A stretch of 64,000 bases of DNA from NCBI RefSeq assembly GCF_026262645.1, contig NZ_SHNO01000001.1:3286001-3350000 (forward strand), in the 5' to 3' direction. Shown here piece by piece: positions 9,832 through 19,647 of the stretch; positions within the stretch are counted from its first letter, which is position 1; the number at the start of each line of letters is the position of its first letter. Position numbers and translations under genes: made by a program. The stretch is from Candidatus Marimicrobium litorale. Its GTDB lineage: Bacteria; Pseudomonadota; Gammaproteobacteria; Pseudomonadales; Halieaceae. Below the pieces are notes generated by a model that ran no database searches, had not been told where the DNA came from, and was given only the letters and a program-made list of their open reading frames with translations.

Positions 9832-11445
9832 TTGATTTCTACCGCTAACATCACCATGCAGTTTGCTGCGAAACCGCTGTTCGAAGACATTTCAGTCAAA
9901 TTTAGTGACGGCAATAGGTACGGGCTGATAGGAGCGAACGGCTGCGGCAAGTCCACTTTTATGAAAATTCTGGAAGGTAGTCTCCAGCCCAGTGCAGGTA
10001 ACGTCTCTATCACGCCGAATGAGCGAGTAGGCACTTTGAGTCAAGACCAGTTTGCGTATGAGCAATATTCGGTAGTGGATACGGTGATGATGGGGCACAA
10101 AGAGCTGTGGTCGGTGAAACAGGAGCGTGATCGTATCTACGCGTTGCCTGACATGTCGGAAGAAGATGGCATGAAGGTCGCTGACCTGGAGATAAAGTTT
10201 TCTGAAATGGACGGATACAGCGCCGAGAGTCGCGCGGGCGAGTTGCTCGCTGGTGCAGGAATCGAGCAGACGCTGCACTATGGCCAGATGAGTGGAGTCG
10301 CTCCGGGATGGAAGCTACGTGTACTTTTAGCTCAGGCGTTATTTTCTGAACCCGATATCCTGCTGTTGGATGAACCGACAAATAACCTCGATATCGATAC
10401 CATCCGCTGGCTGGAAGCAACGCTCAACGAACGTAAATGTACGATGATCATAATTTCGCATGATCGGCACTTCCTGAACGCAGTGTGCACACACATGGCC
10501 GATATTGACTATGGAGAGTTACGAGTTTATCCAGGTAACTATGACGATTTCATGACGGCATCTACTGCAGTCCGTGAGCGTCAGCAATCACAAAATGCCA
10601 AGAAGAGTGCTGAGATTGCGGAGTTACAACAGTTTGTCAGCCGCTTCTCTGCGAACGCATCCAAGGCTAAGCAGGCGACGTCCCGCGCTCGGCGCATTGA
10701 GAAAATAAAATTGGATGATATTAAGCCTTCCAGTCGTATGAGCCCCTACATCCGTTTTACGCAAGAAAAGAAACTGCACCGTCAGGCACTGGTGCTTGAA
10801 GATCTGGGCCATAGTTTTGAAGAGTGCCCCTTGTTTGCTGAAGGTAAACTCATTCTTGAGGCAGGCGCGAGGCTGGCAGTAATCGGCGAAAATGGCGTGG
10901 GGAAAACTACGCTTCTGCGTTGTTTGATGAATGAGCTTGCGCCTGAGGTTGGCAGCATAAAGTGGGCGGAGAGCGCCACTTTGGGTTATTGCCCTCAGGA
11001 TGCCGGCTCTGAATTTGATAGTGAGCTTACATTGTTTGACTGGATGAGCCAGTGGCGGAAGCCATCTCACGATGATCAGATAGTACGCGCCACCCTTGGT
11101 CGCCTGCTGTTCAAGTCTGATGATTTCAATAAGCGGGTAACAGTTTGCTCAGGAGGCGAAAAAAACAGGCTGTTGTTTGGAAAACTTATGATGATGGATA
11201 CCAATGTTCTGCTGCTAGACGAGCCGACTAATCATCTGGATATGGAGTCGATCGAGGCCCTGAACCTGGCGCTGGATCACTACGAAGGCACTCTGATATT
11301 TGTAAGTCACGATCGTGAGTTTGTGTCATCGCTTGCGACGCGGATCATCGACATAAAGAATAATGAGTTGGTGGATTTTCAGGGAAGTTATGACGAGTAT
11401 CTGGCCAGTCAGGAACAGGGGGAGCGATTGGCACGTACGTCCTGA
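9832..11445 (+). CDS. ybiT: ABC-F family ribosome-associated ATPase YbiT
   Basis: Soluble twin-ATPase ABC-F protein; family members bind the ribosomal E site and tune translation. The homologous start of E. coli YbiT (ML-V-S-S-N-V-T-M-Q-F) aligns with [11 protein letters not shown], so the TTG at 9832 (GGGG 8 bases before) is chosen; ATG 9772 would add 20 unsupported residues. 537 residues versus 530 in E. coli. First Walker [10 protein letters not shown] (34-42), first Walker [13 protein letters not shown], linker rich in K/R (about 240-315), second Walker [10 protein letters not shown], second signature CSGGEK, second Walker [13 protein letters not shown]. All catalytic motifs appear intact. 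Confidence 0.93.
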   Translation: MISTANITMQFAAKPLFEDISVKFSDGNRYGLIGANGCGKSTFMKILEGSLQPSAGNVSITPNERVGTLSQDQFAYEQYSVVDTVMMGHKELWSVKQERDRIYALPDMSEEDGMKVADLEIKFSEMDGYSAESRAGELLAGAGIEQTLHYGQMSGVAPGWKLRVLLAQALFSEPDILLLDEPTNNLDIDTIRWLEATLNERKCTMIIISHDRHFLNAVCTHMADIDYGELRVYPGNYDDFMTASTAVRERQQSQNAKKSAEIAELQQFVSRFSANASKAKQATSRARRIEKIKLDDIKPSSRMSPYIRFTQEKKLHRQALVLEDLGHSFEECPLFAEGKLILEAGARLAVIGENGVGKTTLLRCLMNELAPEVGSIKWAESATLGYCPQDAGSEFDSELTLFDWMSQWRKPSHDDQIVRATLGRLLFKSDDFNKRVTVCSGGEKNRLLFGKLMMMDTNVLLLDEPTNHLDMESIEALNLALDHYEGTLIFVSHDREFVSSLATRIIDIKNNELVDFQGSYDEYLASQEQGERLARTS

Positions 11446-11676
11446 CTCAGTACTGTAGCGGTTTTTAATCTGAAGAATTTGATTGCATGTGAGAACGCCT
11501 CAAGGAAATATTTTCGCTAAGTAAACGCGGACTCTGCCGGACGTGGCTGGGCCGATCGCAATTTCTGGCTTTTATTCTGCATGGCTCAGGCGGTATCATA
11601 TCGTTTAATCTGTAAAACAGTGACTGTCAGAGTTTACTGATAGTCGTTATCTTGTCTGACATTACGAGCGTCCATC

Positions 11677-12225
11677 ATGTCGAACTCTATTCAAGATCAA
11701 TTGCTCAAAGCCGGTCTGGCAGATGGTAAGAAAGCAAGAAAGATAGCGAAAGAGAAGCGAAGAGAGGTTAATCGCGCTCGGCATGAGGGTGTCGATTATG
11801 TCGATGAAAATAAAGAAGCAGCTCAGCTGACGTTGGCAAGAAACGCAGAGCGCGACAGAGAGCTCAATCACAGTCTCAATAGTAAGGTCCAGCGCAAAGC
11901 TATCAACGCCCAGATAAAACAGCTAATCGAAGTCAATAAGTTAGCGAAGGGGCGGGGTGATGTGAATTTCAAATTTACCGACAGTAAGAAAGTGAAGAGC
12001 CTTTATGTGACACCCGTAGAACATAAGCAACTCTCTGCCGGTGTGCTCTCCATCGTCAAGCAGGGCGATCAGTATGAGATATTACCGCGACCGGTAGCGG
12101 ATAAGATCGCTGAGCGCGATCAAGACAGAATTATTAGTTGCGAGACCAGTGCGGAGTCGGATCTTACCGAAGAGGAACAGGGTTGGTATAAAGATTATGA
12201 AATCCCTGATGATCTGATGTGGTAG
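11677..12225 (+). CDS. yaiL: DUF2058 family protein (YaiL-like)
   Basis: 182-residue soluble, highly charged protein. The N-terminal half is lysine/arginine-rich and predicted helical (residues 10-70), and the C-terminus is acidic, ending near DLMW. The start M-S-N-S-I-Q-D-Q-L-L-K-A-G-L and the K-x-A-K-K-x-x-K-E-K-R pattern match DUF2058/YaiL nucleoprotein-like proteins. E. coli YaiL has been linked to ribosome-associated material, but its function is not settled. The location after ybiT and dbpA fits a translation-related neighbourhood. Confidence 0.85.
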   Translation: MSNSIQDQLLKAGLADGKKARKIAKEKRREVNRARHEGVDYVDENKEAAQLTLARNAERDRELNHSLNSKVQRKAINAQIKQLIEVNKLAKGRGDVNFKFTDSKKVKSLYVTPVEHKQLSAGVLSIVKQGDQYEILPRPVADKIAERDQDRIISCETSAESDLTEEEQGWYKDYEIPDDLMW

Positions 12226-12538
12226 CGCTACAAGCAAGTTCTGGTAGTCTTTAACAGGTCATGTCAGCATTGACGTTTGGGCGTGGGTAGAAGTCAGTTG
12301 TAATTTTCGTACGAAATAGCTGCCGGATGTAAAATAAAATCGACACAGTGTTACGGGTTTCATCCATATCTTGTGCCAATCAGCGAGGCACGCCACGCTT
12401 CGAAATATCTATAAGTGTGAGCCTGCAATTAGGCACCCCGAAAAGCGGGTAATCAAGCGCTACCTTCCCTTGATTTTCGTTTTTTAGAATGAAAACAGGC
12501 GAACCTCAATGTGCTCCCGCGCTATTTTGTGTTCATAA
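12226..12538. other. Convergent intergenic region
   Basis: Lies between the DUF2058 gene (+) and the DUF385-like gene (-). No gene seen. Contains a candidate terminator at 12451-12485. Confidence 0.5.
12451..12485 (+). terminator. Candidate Rho-independent terminator
   Basis: AATCAAG (12451-12457) pairs with CTTGATT (12469-12475) around an 11-base loop, followed by TTCGTTTTTT. The stem is short and AT-rich, and lies about 230 bases after the DUF2058 stop codon, so it is only a candidate. Confidence 0.4.
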
Positions 12539-12997
12539 TCATTCGGCTAATTGTATTTCTACCACTATTAACTGCTCAGCAATTGCTTCCATGCTTGCCT
12601 CAACGATGTCGCCGTTCGGACTCAACTCCAGTCCGTAGATTTTAGCGTCTCTTGGAAGCGATCGAATGAATTGACGCACACTCGTCCGTAATTCCTGACT
12701 ATCTCCTTCCAGTAGCGAGGCGACGCCCGGATAACGTTTTCGGGCAATTTCCATTTCAACGGGCGCTTCACGGCCTCGAAGGTTTCGCCACCATTTTGTA
12801 TTCTGGTTGGACAGCAGGCGCACAATATTGTTTTCGCGCGTAAAGCTCAGCGGTGTATCGAGTTTATGACCAGTTTTATTCCCTGTGAAGTGAAGAATAC
12901 CTATGTTGTGGCTGGTTACGCCATGCAGAGGTGACCTGAGCAGAGCGCGCACTAAGGGATTGAGGATGTAGCGATATAATGTGTTAGCAGAACTCAT
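12539..12997 (-). CDS. DUF385 / nitroreductase-superfamily split-barrel protein
   Basis: 152 residues from ATG 12997, with GGAG 5 bases upstream. The pattern F-T-G-N-K-T-G-H-K-L-D-T-P followed by K-W-W-R-N-L-R-G resembles the DUF385 family (F420-dependent or flavin-linked split beta-barrel proteins: G-R-K-S-G-x-x-R-x-T-P ... W-x-x-N-L). Proteobacterial members usually have no demonstrated cofactor, so the reaction is unknown. A palindrome at 13017-13039 lies just upstream and could be its operator. Confidence 0.65.
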   Translation of the reverse strand: MSSANTLYRYILNPLVRALLRSPLHGVTSHNIGILHFTGNKTGHKLDTPLSFTRENNIVRLLSNQNTKWWRNLRGREAPVEMEIARKRYPGVASLLEGDSQELRTSVRQFIRSLPRDAKIYGLELSPNGDIVEASMEAIAEQLIVVEIQLAE

Positions 12998-13016
12998 GAT
13001 TGCTCCGGACACGTTT

Positions 13017-13039
13017 CGATTAGACCTAGAGTCTAAACG
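13017..13039. promoter_or_regulatory. Palindromic operator-like site
   Basis: TTAGAC (13020-13025) and GTCTAA (13031-13036) are perfect inverted arms around CTAGA. The symmetry continues with CG/CG after one mismatched pair on each side, giving an approximately 9-bp half-site. It lies 20 bases upstream of the DUF385-like start, the position expected for a repressor operator. No cognate regulator gene is nearby. Confidence 0.5.
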
Positions 13040-13222
13040 ATTACCCCTGCAAGATGTCCGGTGGTCGTCACACTAATGATGCAATTGCGACGGTGTTCAG
13101 ACGAGTTTCAAACTGGCAATATTTGTGGTTATCCGAGTTCATCATCTAATCAGGCTGACTCGCTCTTCTGGAATGAAATGTTGTATGCTTTTAAGTAGGG
13201 TTCACAGCTATGGGAAAAAACA

Positions 13223-14620
13223 ATGATATGTCGCCTCGCCATCGGTCTACTGTCTGCTTTGCTGGTGCAAGCATGTTCTGATAGCTCTGATCAGCGCCCG
13301 ACGCAGACGGCGCCTGTTTCACTGACGGTCATTCCGATAGCTGCGCCAGAAGGTGCGCCTGGCGAGATGCGCTCCTTGGTCTTCCGGGTAACGATGACGG
13401 CGCCGCAGGCAAGTGCTGTCGAGCTGGCGTACTGGACTAGCGCCGGCTCGGCTACTGCAGGCGAGGACTACCTCGACATCACGGGTGAGTTGTCGATAGC
13501 GGCCGGTGAAATCGAAAGTGTTGTTGCAGTAGATATGATTGGCGATGCGGAGGAAGAAGCGGCGGAGACGTTTACCCTCAATATCAGCACCAGTGATAAC
13601 GCCTTGGCTACGGCAACAAAGATCACCGGTACCATCGCTAATGATGATACGGCGTGTGAGACACCGTTTGCTAGAAGTCCTAACCCCTGGCTTGTAAAAG
13701 GCGCTGATCCGCTGAATTTTGCCCATCGCGGCGGTGTAATCGACTTCCCTGAAAATACTCTCTACGCCTATGCTGAAGCGGCTCTGGCTGGGGCCGATGT
13801 GCTTGAGATGGATGTCTATCAAACCGCGGACAATCAACTGGTGGTTTTGCACGATCTGAGTGTAGACCGGACAACGAACGGCGTGGGCGGTGTGGCTAAT
13901 CTGACGCTGGTAGAATTGCAAGCGCTTGATGCCGCCTACTGGTTCGTTCCAGGCGTAGGCACCCCCCATGATCGCCCGGCCGAGGACTATGTGTTTCGCG
14001 GTATCGCTACTGGAGATAAGGCGCCACCTCCCGGATACAGCGCTGCGGATTTTCGTATCCCCACACTGGAGCAAGCGCTGGCGCGGTTTCCGCACAATTT
14101 AATTAATCTGGAGCTGAAGCCGGACCTGGACGGAATGGGGAACTATGAACAGCAGATGGCTGTATTGCTGCAGCGCTACGGGCGATATACTGATGTGATC
14201 GTGGGCTCTTTCGTTGACGAGGCCACCGACAACTTCAAGGCTGTTGCTCCCTGTGTCTACAGCTATCTGCCACTGGGACGAGGCCTCGAGATATTTGCCC
14301 TGTTCCTGGCGACAGGTGAAATTCCTGATGTGCCTGAACACATCACGGCGCAAGTGCCTCCTGATGCCAGTCAGATCGGGGATGAAATCCCCGGCGACGA
14401 GCCTATCCCTATTGTGACCACTGAGCTAGTGGTTGCCGCTCACAATGCTAACCTGGCTGTACAGGTGTGGACGATCAACACCTGTGAGGAAATGCTGCGT
14501 ATGACAGACATTGGGGTGGACGGTATCATGACCGACAGGCCTTTGGTACTGGAGGCATTGCTGGCACAGCCAGCGGGTGAGCGAACTTGTGAGCAAATTG
14601 ATAAGGCAGGCCGCCCGTAG
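13223..14620 (+). CDS. Calx-beta/glycerophosphodiester phosphodiesterase lipoprotein
   Basis: Predicted lipoprotein of 465 residues: lipobox L-V-Q-A-C18 followed by SDSSD. Residues about 33-145 form a Calx-beta-like Ca2+-binding module (G-S-A-T-A-G-E-D-Y ... G-D-x-E-x-E-x-x-E-T-F). Residues about 163-455 form a GDPD TIM barrel with the metal/catalytic set A-H168-R-G-G, E177-N-T, E195-x-D197 and H210-D. GDPDs hydrolyse glycerophosphodiesters to glycerol-3-phosphate and an alcohol; a surface-anchored version would scavenge phospholipid headgroups. The distal D-G-I-M-T-D-R-P motif is also present. The Calx-beta plus GDPD combination is not the common form. Monocistronic. Confidence 0.9.
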   Translation: MICRLAIGLLSALLVQACSDSSDQRPTQTAPVSLTVIPIAAPEGAPGEMRSLVFRVTMTAPQASAVELAYWTSAGSATAGEDYLDITGELSIAAGEIESVVAVDMIGDAEEEAAETFTLNISTSDNALATATKITGTIANDDTACETPFARSPNPWLVKGADPLNFAHRGGVIDFPENTLYAYAEAALAGADVLEMDVYQTADNQLVVLHDLSVDRTTNGVGGVANLTLVELQALDAAYWFVPGVGTPHDRPAEDYVFRGIATGDKAPPPGYSAADFRIPTLEQALARFPHNLINLELKPDLDGMGNYEQQMAVLLQRYGRYTDVIVGSFVDEATDNFKAVAPCVYSYLPLGRGLEIFALFLATGEIPDVPEHITAQVPPDASQIGDEIPGDEPIPIVTTELVVAAHNANLAVQVWTINTCEEMLRMTDIGVDGIMTDRPLVLEALLAQPAGERTCEQIDKAGRP

Positions 14621-14966
14621 AGGTGAATGTCCCGGATGAGAACGTGTGAGCGTGACCGATAGCGACCCGGTCAGCGTTTCGCTCACGGCCCGGTCTTGCG
14701 GTCATGTTGGCCTGACTCTTGGACATCTAATCGCCAAAAAGTGCGAGATTATCATCGCTAAAACACTCGACTCTCGTAAGGCGGTCTGAACGCCAAGAAG
14801 CGTGCACAGTGGGCAGCGGCGTGATCAGGGTATTGTAGCGAAGGTTCCCTCGCGCCTTGTCTCGATATCCCAACAAGTCAAAACAGCATTTACACTTGGT
14901 TTACTTGGCAAGCCGTCCAAAATATACTCCAGTACAAGTTGCTATAAGAAAAGAAAGATCACACCA
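14621..14966. other. Intergenic region before the arylsulfotransferase cluster
   Basis: No gene seen; an in-frame upstream extension of the next gene from 14802 has no ribosome binding site and poor coding character. Contains a hairpin at 14646-14686. Confidence 0.5.
14646..14686 (+). terminator. Imperfect hairpin downstream of the GDPD gene
   Basis: GTGAGCG plus TGACCG (14646-14658) face CGGTCA (14668-14673) and CGCTCAC (14680-14686), with a 6-base bulge on the right arm. It begins 25 bases after the stop codon. It lacks a T-run, so it may end transcription with Rho or protect the 3' end. Confidence 0.4.
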
Positions 14967-16322
14967 ATGACAGGGATGCAGCGCATATCAGCTCTATACC
15001 TACTCGTTCTGCTTGTGGCAGTTTACGGTTTTTTGGTGGGTCGTTTTAACGTTTTCCCATCTGAGTATATTGAGCCATTGATTGAGGACTTATCCAGTTT
15101 CACAAAAGGCGATGAAATGGAGCTTGAGTCCTCTCCTTTACAGAAACTGACAAACGATCTCGGTCTCAGTTTTGGACGCTGGTTTTATTCCTATCCCGCT
15201 ATTGCAGCGGCCAACACCGCGCCGCTGGACTATGCAGTTGAAATCGATAGCGGCATAGAGCCCGTTGTGTATGTCAACGAGGCACATCGGAGTGGATATC
15301 GCGTTATCGTGGGTATCGTCGATCTGCCCGATAGCTTTTGGGGTGCTCTATTGCTCAATCCCAACGGTGAAGTGATCCATGCTTGGAAGTTGTCTACGCA
15401 GGCTATCACCGGCTCAAAGGTGACCGATCGAATAAAAAATCTTTATGGCCTGCACGTGTTCAAAGATGGCAGTGTTATCTTCAATATGCAGGAGCAGGGG
15501 GGTGGTATCGTCAAGGTCGACGCCTGTAGCGATGTTGTCTGGACTTTGCCGGGGAGTTTTCATCATACCGTCACCCCGGATGAGAGGGGAAATTTTTGGA
15601 GTTTTACAGGCGGGCAGAGTGATTTCGACCAGAACATGGTTTTAGTTAACCAGGATACCGGTAAGATCGTCAGTACAATTGATATGGCGGAGGTGCGGAG
15701 GAAGAACCCTAATTTACGAATCTGGGATTTGTATCCGCTTGCCATGGCACCTCGTGCTGATGTCAGGCACCAGCGCAATCTGACCCACGGTAACGACATA
15801 GAGCCGCTGCCCATCGCCCTCGCAGCACAGTTTCCTCAGTTCGAAGCCGGCGATCTGATAGTGAGTTACGCCACGACAAATCTGGTGTTTGTTCTCGACC
15901 CGGATACACTGGTGGTGAAGTGGTGGCGAGTAGGCGCAGGAGACTTGCAGCACGATGTCGACTGGGAGCCGAATGGCAAGATTACATTGTTCAATAATAA
16001 CTCGCGACGACTTTTTGACCTGTCGTCGGATATCGTTGCTATTGACCCGGCCACAATGGAATTAAGCGTTGATTTGGATGGATCTGAATACGATTTTTTT
16101 TCGGTCATCAATGGACGACAGCAGCTAACACCGTTTGACACGCGTTTTGTAACCAGCTCGACCCAGGGCTGGGCATTTGAAGTCAATGGTAATGGCGACA
16201 TTGTCTTTTCTTTTGTGAACAATGTAGATGCGCAAAATAAGAACTCGGTTCATCTGTCCGAGGCACTGCGCTATCAGGAGGGCTACTTCAATGATGACTT
16301 CTGGAATACGTGTGGTGCGTAA
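14967..16322 (+). CDS. Arylsulfotransferase (ASST) family protein, membrane-anchored
   Basis: 451 residues from ATG 14967. An N-terminal hydrophobic segment (about 7-27) is a signal anchor, with the rest periplasmic. The body resembles the six-bladed propeller of PAPS-independent arylsulfate sulfotransferases: repeated blade endings such as G-x-L-x-x-N-P-N-G-E-V-x-H-A-W, a G-S-F-H-H-T-V motif that could carry the sulfuryl-accepting histidine, and H-D-V-D-W-x-x-N-G. Classic ASST moves sulfate between phenols; the acceptor here is unknown. It begins a run of four same-strand genes with a small membrane protein 31 bp downstream. Confidence 0.8.
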   Translation: MTGMQRISALYLLVLLVAVYGFLVGRFNVFPSEYIEPLIEDLSSFTKGDEMELESSPLQKLTNDLGLSFGRWFYSYPAIAAANTAPLDYAVEIDSGIEPVVYVNEAHRSGYRVIVGIVDLPDSFWGALLLNPNGEVIHAWKLSTQAITGSKVTDRIKNLYGLHVFKDGSVIFNMQEQGGGIVKVDACSDVVWTLPGSFHHTVTPDERGNFWSFTGGQSDFDQNMVLVNQDTGKIVSTIDMAEVRRKNPNLRIWDLYPLAMAPRADVRHQRNLTHGNDIEPLPIALAAQFPQFEAGDLIVSYATTNLVFVLDPDTLVVKWWRVGAGDLQHDVDWEPNGKITLFNNNSRRLFDLSSDIVAIDPATMELSVDLDGSEYDFFSVINGRQQLTPFDTRFVTSSTQGWAFEVNGNGDIVFSFVNNVDAQNKNSVHLSEALRYQEGYFNDDFWNTCGA

Positions 16323-16353
16323 AATCAATTCTCATTACAGGAAACATTCAGCC

Positions 16354-16638
16354 ATGGGATTCTTCACTGTGCGCCGTATTTCTTTTGTTATGTTTCTTGT
16401 TCTGGGTGGAGCGATGCCAGCCGCTGCCTATGTGGGTCCGGGGCTGGGCGCGGGTACTCTAGGTGTTATTGTTGGCTTGGTGGGCTCTATATTGCTCGCG
16501 CTATTCGCGTTCTTCTGGTATCCAATAAAGCGAATTTTATTCAGTAGAAAGCGTGCAGAAGAGCATGATTCGAGTATAGAAAAATCTACGGTTGAGGGTG
16601 ATGTACCTACCGATTCTGGTTCTTCGAGAGATGATTAA
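16354..16638 (+). CDS. Small membrane protein in the ASST cluster
   Basis: 94 residues. Signal-like hydrophobic start (about 7-26), then a glycine-rich segment Y-V-G-P-G-L-G-A-G that leads into a second membrane helix (about 33-55), a short basic stretch (K-R-I-L-F-S-R-K-R) and an acidic tail. No family name recognised. Its TAA overlaps the ATG of the next gene by one base (TAATG), indicating translational coupling. Confidence 0.75.
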   Translation: MGFFTVRRISFVMFLVLGGAMPAAAYVGPGLGAGTLGVIVGLVGSILLALFAFFWYPIKRILFSRKRAEEHDSSIEKSTVEGDVPTDSGSSRDD

Positions 16639-17018
16639 TGATCTACTTGACCGTCTGCCTGCTCTGTATTCTGGGGGTCGAGCTTTTCATCCGGTTGCCC
16701 TTCCGTAGATATATCGTTGCTCTGGGGCATGTGTCTAAAAAGTCCGTCCGTGTAGTTACCTCGTCAGGAATATCTGACCATTGGAAAGAGAAAGCGCTGC
16801 AGCGCTACTCACGTGATATGGCGCTAGCGTCACTGAGGATTGGTTTTCTGCTTGTAGTGATGGGCCTATTGATAGGAATAGCGGCATACCTCTGTGATCT
16901 ATTGCTTCCTTCCGGAGGGTCCATACTGGAATTCATCTCAAGTGGCTCGGGAATCAGTGTCGCCATTATTGTTTCCTGCGTGTATGTGTTTGTGAGGAAC
17001 AAACTTGGCGCACCCTGA
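16638..17018 (+). CDS. Small two-helix membrane protein in the ASST cluster
   Basis: 126 residues with hydrophobic segments at about 1-14, 70-95 and 103-122. Starts at ATG 16638, overlapping the preceding stop. No family recognised. Its 3' end overlaps the sulfotransferase start by 14 bases, so the three genes are probably translated from one message. A role in holding or localising the sulfur-transfer enzymes is conceivable but not shown by sequence. Confidence 0.75.
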   Translation: MIYLTVCLLCILGVELFIRLPFRRYIVALGHVSKKSVRVVTSSGISDHWKEKALQRYSRDMALASLRIGFLLVVMGLLIGIAAYLCDLLLPSGGSILEFISSGSGISVAIIVSCVYVFVRNKLGAP

Positions 17019-18051
17019 TTACGGGCCGTTTGAGAAGCTCTTGCATCGGCTTGCCCTTGGCCCATCGTTTCTACGTCAGGCCACTTTCGATGTGCAGGAT
17101 ATGGCGTTGCGCAAGGAGGCATCGCGAGAGATTGTTGCTCCTGTATTTATCGCCGGGCTGGCTCGTTCAGGTAGTACCATACTGCTAAACACGTTGCATG
17201 AGACAGGTGCGTTCCGGTCTCTTACCTACCGCGACATGCCCTTTGTGCTCATGCCGGGAGTTTGGTCTGGGATGTCACGTGCGTCGCGTCGTCAGGGGCA
17301 GGCACAGGAGCGCGCGCATGGTGACAGGTTGATGGTTGAGTACGACAGTCCTGAGGCTTTCGAAGAGGTTTTCTGGCGCACTTTCGCAGGCGTTGATTAT
17401 GTGCAGCCGAATGCCGTAATTGCGCATGCGCCGAGTGCAGAGGCCCGTCGTAACTTTCCCAAGTTCATAAGACATGTTTTGGCGAGTGACCCCGCGCCTG
17501 TAGCACGAAGATATCTTTCGAAGAACAACAACAATTTACTCAGGCTGCCAACATTGCGCAGTATTTTTCCGAATGCGCATATTTTGATTCCTTTTCGCAG
17601 CCCACTGCAGCATGCGCTGTCTCTGCTTCGTCAGCATAAGAAATTCTGCCAGATTCACAATGAGGATCGCTTTTCCATGCAGTACATGGACTGGTTGGGG
17701 CACTGGGAGTTTGGCCTGCAACATAAGCAATATCGGTTTAGTGATGAGCGGGGCGTCTGGCGTCCCGACGACGTTAACTACTGGCTGCACACGTGGCTAG
17801 GCGCTCATCAGTATGCGATTGAGCGCGATACTGAGCAGCCGCTTTATTTGTGTTACGAGACCATATGTGAGTCTGAAGGGGCGATCTTGAATGCACTTTT
17901 TGCGCGCCTTGGTGTTACGGTGGAGGAAAATGTTAACGGTAAGATATACCAGGCGGCAGAGCAGCGGGAACACAGTGCGGTGGATCCCGAACTCCTCGCG
18001 CGATGCGAATCAGTATATGCTGAACTTCAGGCTATTCAGTTCAGGGCCTAA
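17005..18051 (+). CDS. Sulfotransferase family protein (PAPS-type)
   Basis: 348 residues starting with TTG 17005; GAGG lies 8 bases upstream within the preceding gene. The 5'-phosphosulfate-binding loop G-L-A-R-S-G-S-T-I-L (51-60) is clear, and a later L-I-P-F-R-S-P-L-Q-H-A-L segment matches the 3'-phosphate-binding strand/helix (R-x-P...S). This is the branch of sulfotransferases often annotated Sulfotransfer_3. It transfers sulfate from PAPS to a hydroxyl, on glycan, lipid or small molecule, unknown here. Together with the ASST gene it suggests that the cluster makes or remodels a sulfated product. Confidence 0.88.
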   Translation: MAHPDYGPFEKLLHRLALGPSFLRQATFDVQDMALRKEASREIVAPVFIAGLARSGSTILLNTLHETGAFRSLTYRDMPFVLMPGVWSGMSRASRRQGQAQERAHGDRLMVEYDSPEAFEEVFWRTFAGVDYVQPNAVIAHAPSAEARRNFPKFIRHVLASDPAPVARRYLSKNNNNLLRLPTLRSIFPNAHILIPFRSPLQHALSLLRQHKKFCQIHNEDRFSMQYMDWLGHWEFGLQHKQYRFSDERGVWRPDDVNYWLHTWLGAHQYAIERDTEQPLYLCYETICESEGAILNALFARLGVTVEENVNGKIYQAAEQREHSAVDPELLARCESVYAELQAIQFRA

Positions 18052-18134
18052 TAGGGAATAAATAACTGCATGGTGCAGGTGTAGGGTCGTGACGAGTTTT
18101 CGTCACCGATGTAGCTTCTAAACTGGATATAAAT

Positions 18135-19592
18135 ATGCAATTGCCCGAGCAAAAGCTCTATATCGGCGGCTATGCCAGTGCAACCTCTGGTGAGACGTTT
18201 AACACCCTCAACCCGGCAACGGGAGAGGTTTTGTGTGCAGTGCAGCGAGCCAACTTGCAGGATCTTGACAGGGCGGTGGCCTCCGCGAGGGATGGCTTTG
18301 AGATCTGGTCGAGCATGGACGCCATGCAGCGTAGCCGTATCCTTTTGCGTGCAGTGCAATTGCTGCGCGATCGCAATCGTGAGTTGGCTGAGCTGGAAGT
18401 CATGGATACGGGTAAGCCTATACAGGAGGCGGAAGTCGTAGACGTGGCGTCTGGCGCGGATTGCATCGAATATTTTGCCCATGTAGCGACTACCATCCGC
18501 GGCCATCAGGTGAACTTGCCTGGGGCGCTTGGCTACACACGCAGGGAGCCGCTGGGGGTCTGTGCGGGCATTGGCGCGTGGAACTATCCTATCCAGATTG
18601 CCTGTTGGAAAGCAGCAATGGCGCTTGCCTGCGGTAACTCGCTAGTCTACAAACCGTCGAGCCTTACGCCACTGAGCTGCCTGAAGCTGGCGGAGATTCT
18701 CAGCGAGGCGGGGGTGCCCGACGGGGTATTTAACGTTGTCTTTGGCGATGCGGATATTGGCCGAGGTATGTCTCAACACCCAGGCATCGATAAAGTATCG
18801 CTGACGGGCTCGACGACGACAGGCAAGAAGGTAATGGCTGACGCGGCAGGCACGCTAAAGCATATCTCCATGGAACTAGGCGGTAAATCCCCGCTGATTA
18901 TTTTTGACGACGCTCACCTCGATAATGCTGTGTCTGCGGCTATGCTGGCGAATTTCTACACTCAGGGTGAAATCTGCACGAATGGGACGCGAGTCTTTGT
19001 CGCGGCGAAAATCCATGAGGCGTTTGTGGACGCGCTGTTGGCGCGCACCGCGAAGATGAAGATCGGCGATCCGATGGACCCGGAGACTCAGGTGGGCTCT
19101 CTCATCTCACTCTCTCACAGAGACAGGGTTCTCGATTATATTGAACAGGGCAAGGCTGCGGGTGCTAGCCTGAGATGTGGCGGTAAGTGCCCATCAGGCT
19201 CAGCCCTTGCCAGGGGCGCATTTGTTGAGCCTACGGTGTTCACGGACTGCACTGACGATATGGTGATCGCGCAGGAAGAAATTTTTGGGCCCGTCATGTC
19301 GGTTTTTCGATTCAGCGATGAAGAAGAGGTTATTCGCAGAGCAAACGCTACCGACTACGGTCTGGCGGCAGGGGTATTCACCCAAAATCTCGCCAGGGGG
19401 CATCGGGTTATTGCTCAGTTGCAGGCGGGTACCTGCTGGATCAACACCTACAACATCACGCCAGTCGATATGCCTATTGGCGGTTATAAACAGTCTGGGC
19501 TGGGGCGTGAAAATGGGCCCACAGCCATCGATCATTATACCCAGTTAAAAAGTGTGTATGTCGAGTTGGGCGATGTAGACTGCCCCTACTAG
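18135..19592 (+). CDS. betB: Betaine-aldehyde dehydrogenase BetB
   Basis: NAD(P)-dependent oxidation of betaine aldehyde to glycine betaine, the second step of osmoprotectant synthesis from choline. 485 residues, close in length and sequence to E. coli BetB. Catalytic set visible: N150 (G-A-W-N), E247 (M-E-L-G-G-K) and nucleophile C281 (G-E-I-C-T-N-G). First gene of a three-gene run (betB, betA, transporter) with 55- and 25-bp gaps. No betI repressor is in the window. Confidence 0.93.
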   Translation: MQLPEQKLYIGGYASATSGETFNTLNPATGEVLCAVQRANLQDLDRAVASARDGFEIWSSMDAMQRSRILLRAVQLLRDRNRELAELEVMDTGKPIQEAEVVDVASGADCIEYFAHVATTIRGHQVNLPGALGYTRREPLGVCAGIGAWNYPIQIACWKAAMALACGNSLVYKPSSLTPLSCLKLAEILSEAGVPDGVFNVVFGDADIGRGMSQHPGIDKVSLTGSTTTGKKVMADAAGTLKHISMELGGKSPLIIFDDAHLDNAVSAAMLANFYTQGEICTNGTRVFVAAKIHEAFVDALLARTAKMKIGDPMDPETQVGSLISLSHRDRVLDYIEQGKAAGASLRCGGKCPSGSALARGAFVEPTVFTDCTDDMVIAQEEIFGPVMSVFRFSDEEEVIRRANATDYGLAAGVFTQNLARGHRVIAQLQAGTCWINTYNITPVDMPIGGYKQSGLGRENGPTAIDHYTQLKSVYVELGDVDCPY

Positions 19593-19647
19593 CGCGGTAT
19601 TACGCAGGTTGCTGCCGAGACAAATAGCATAAGTTCAGGGAGCATTG

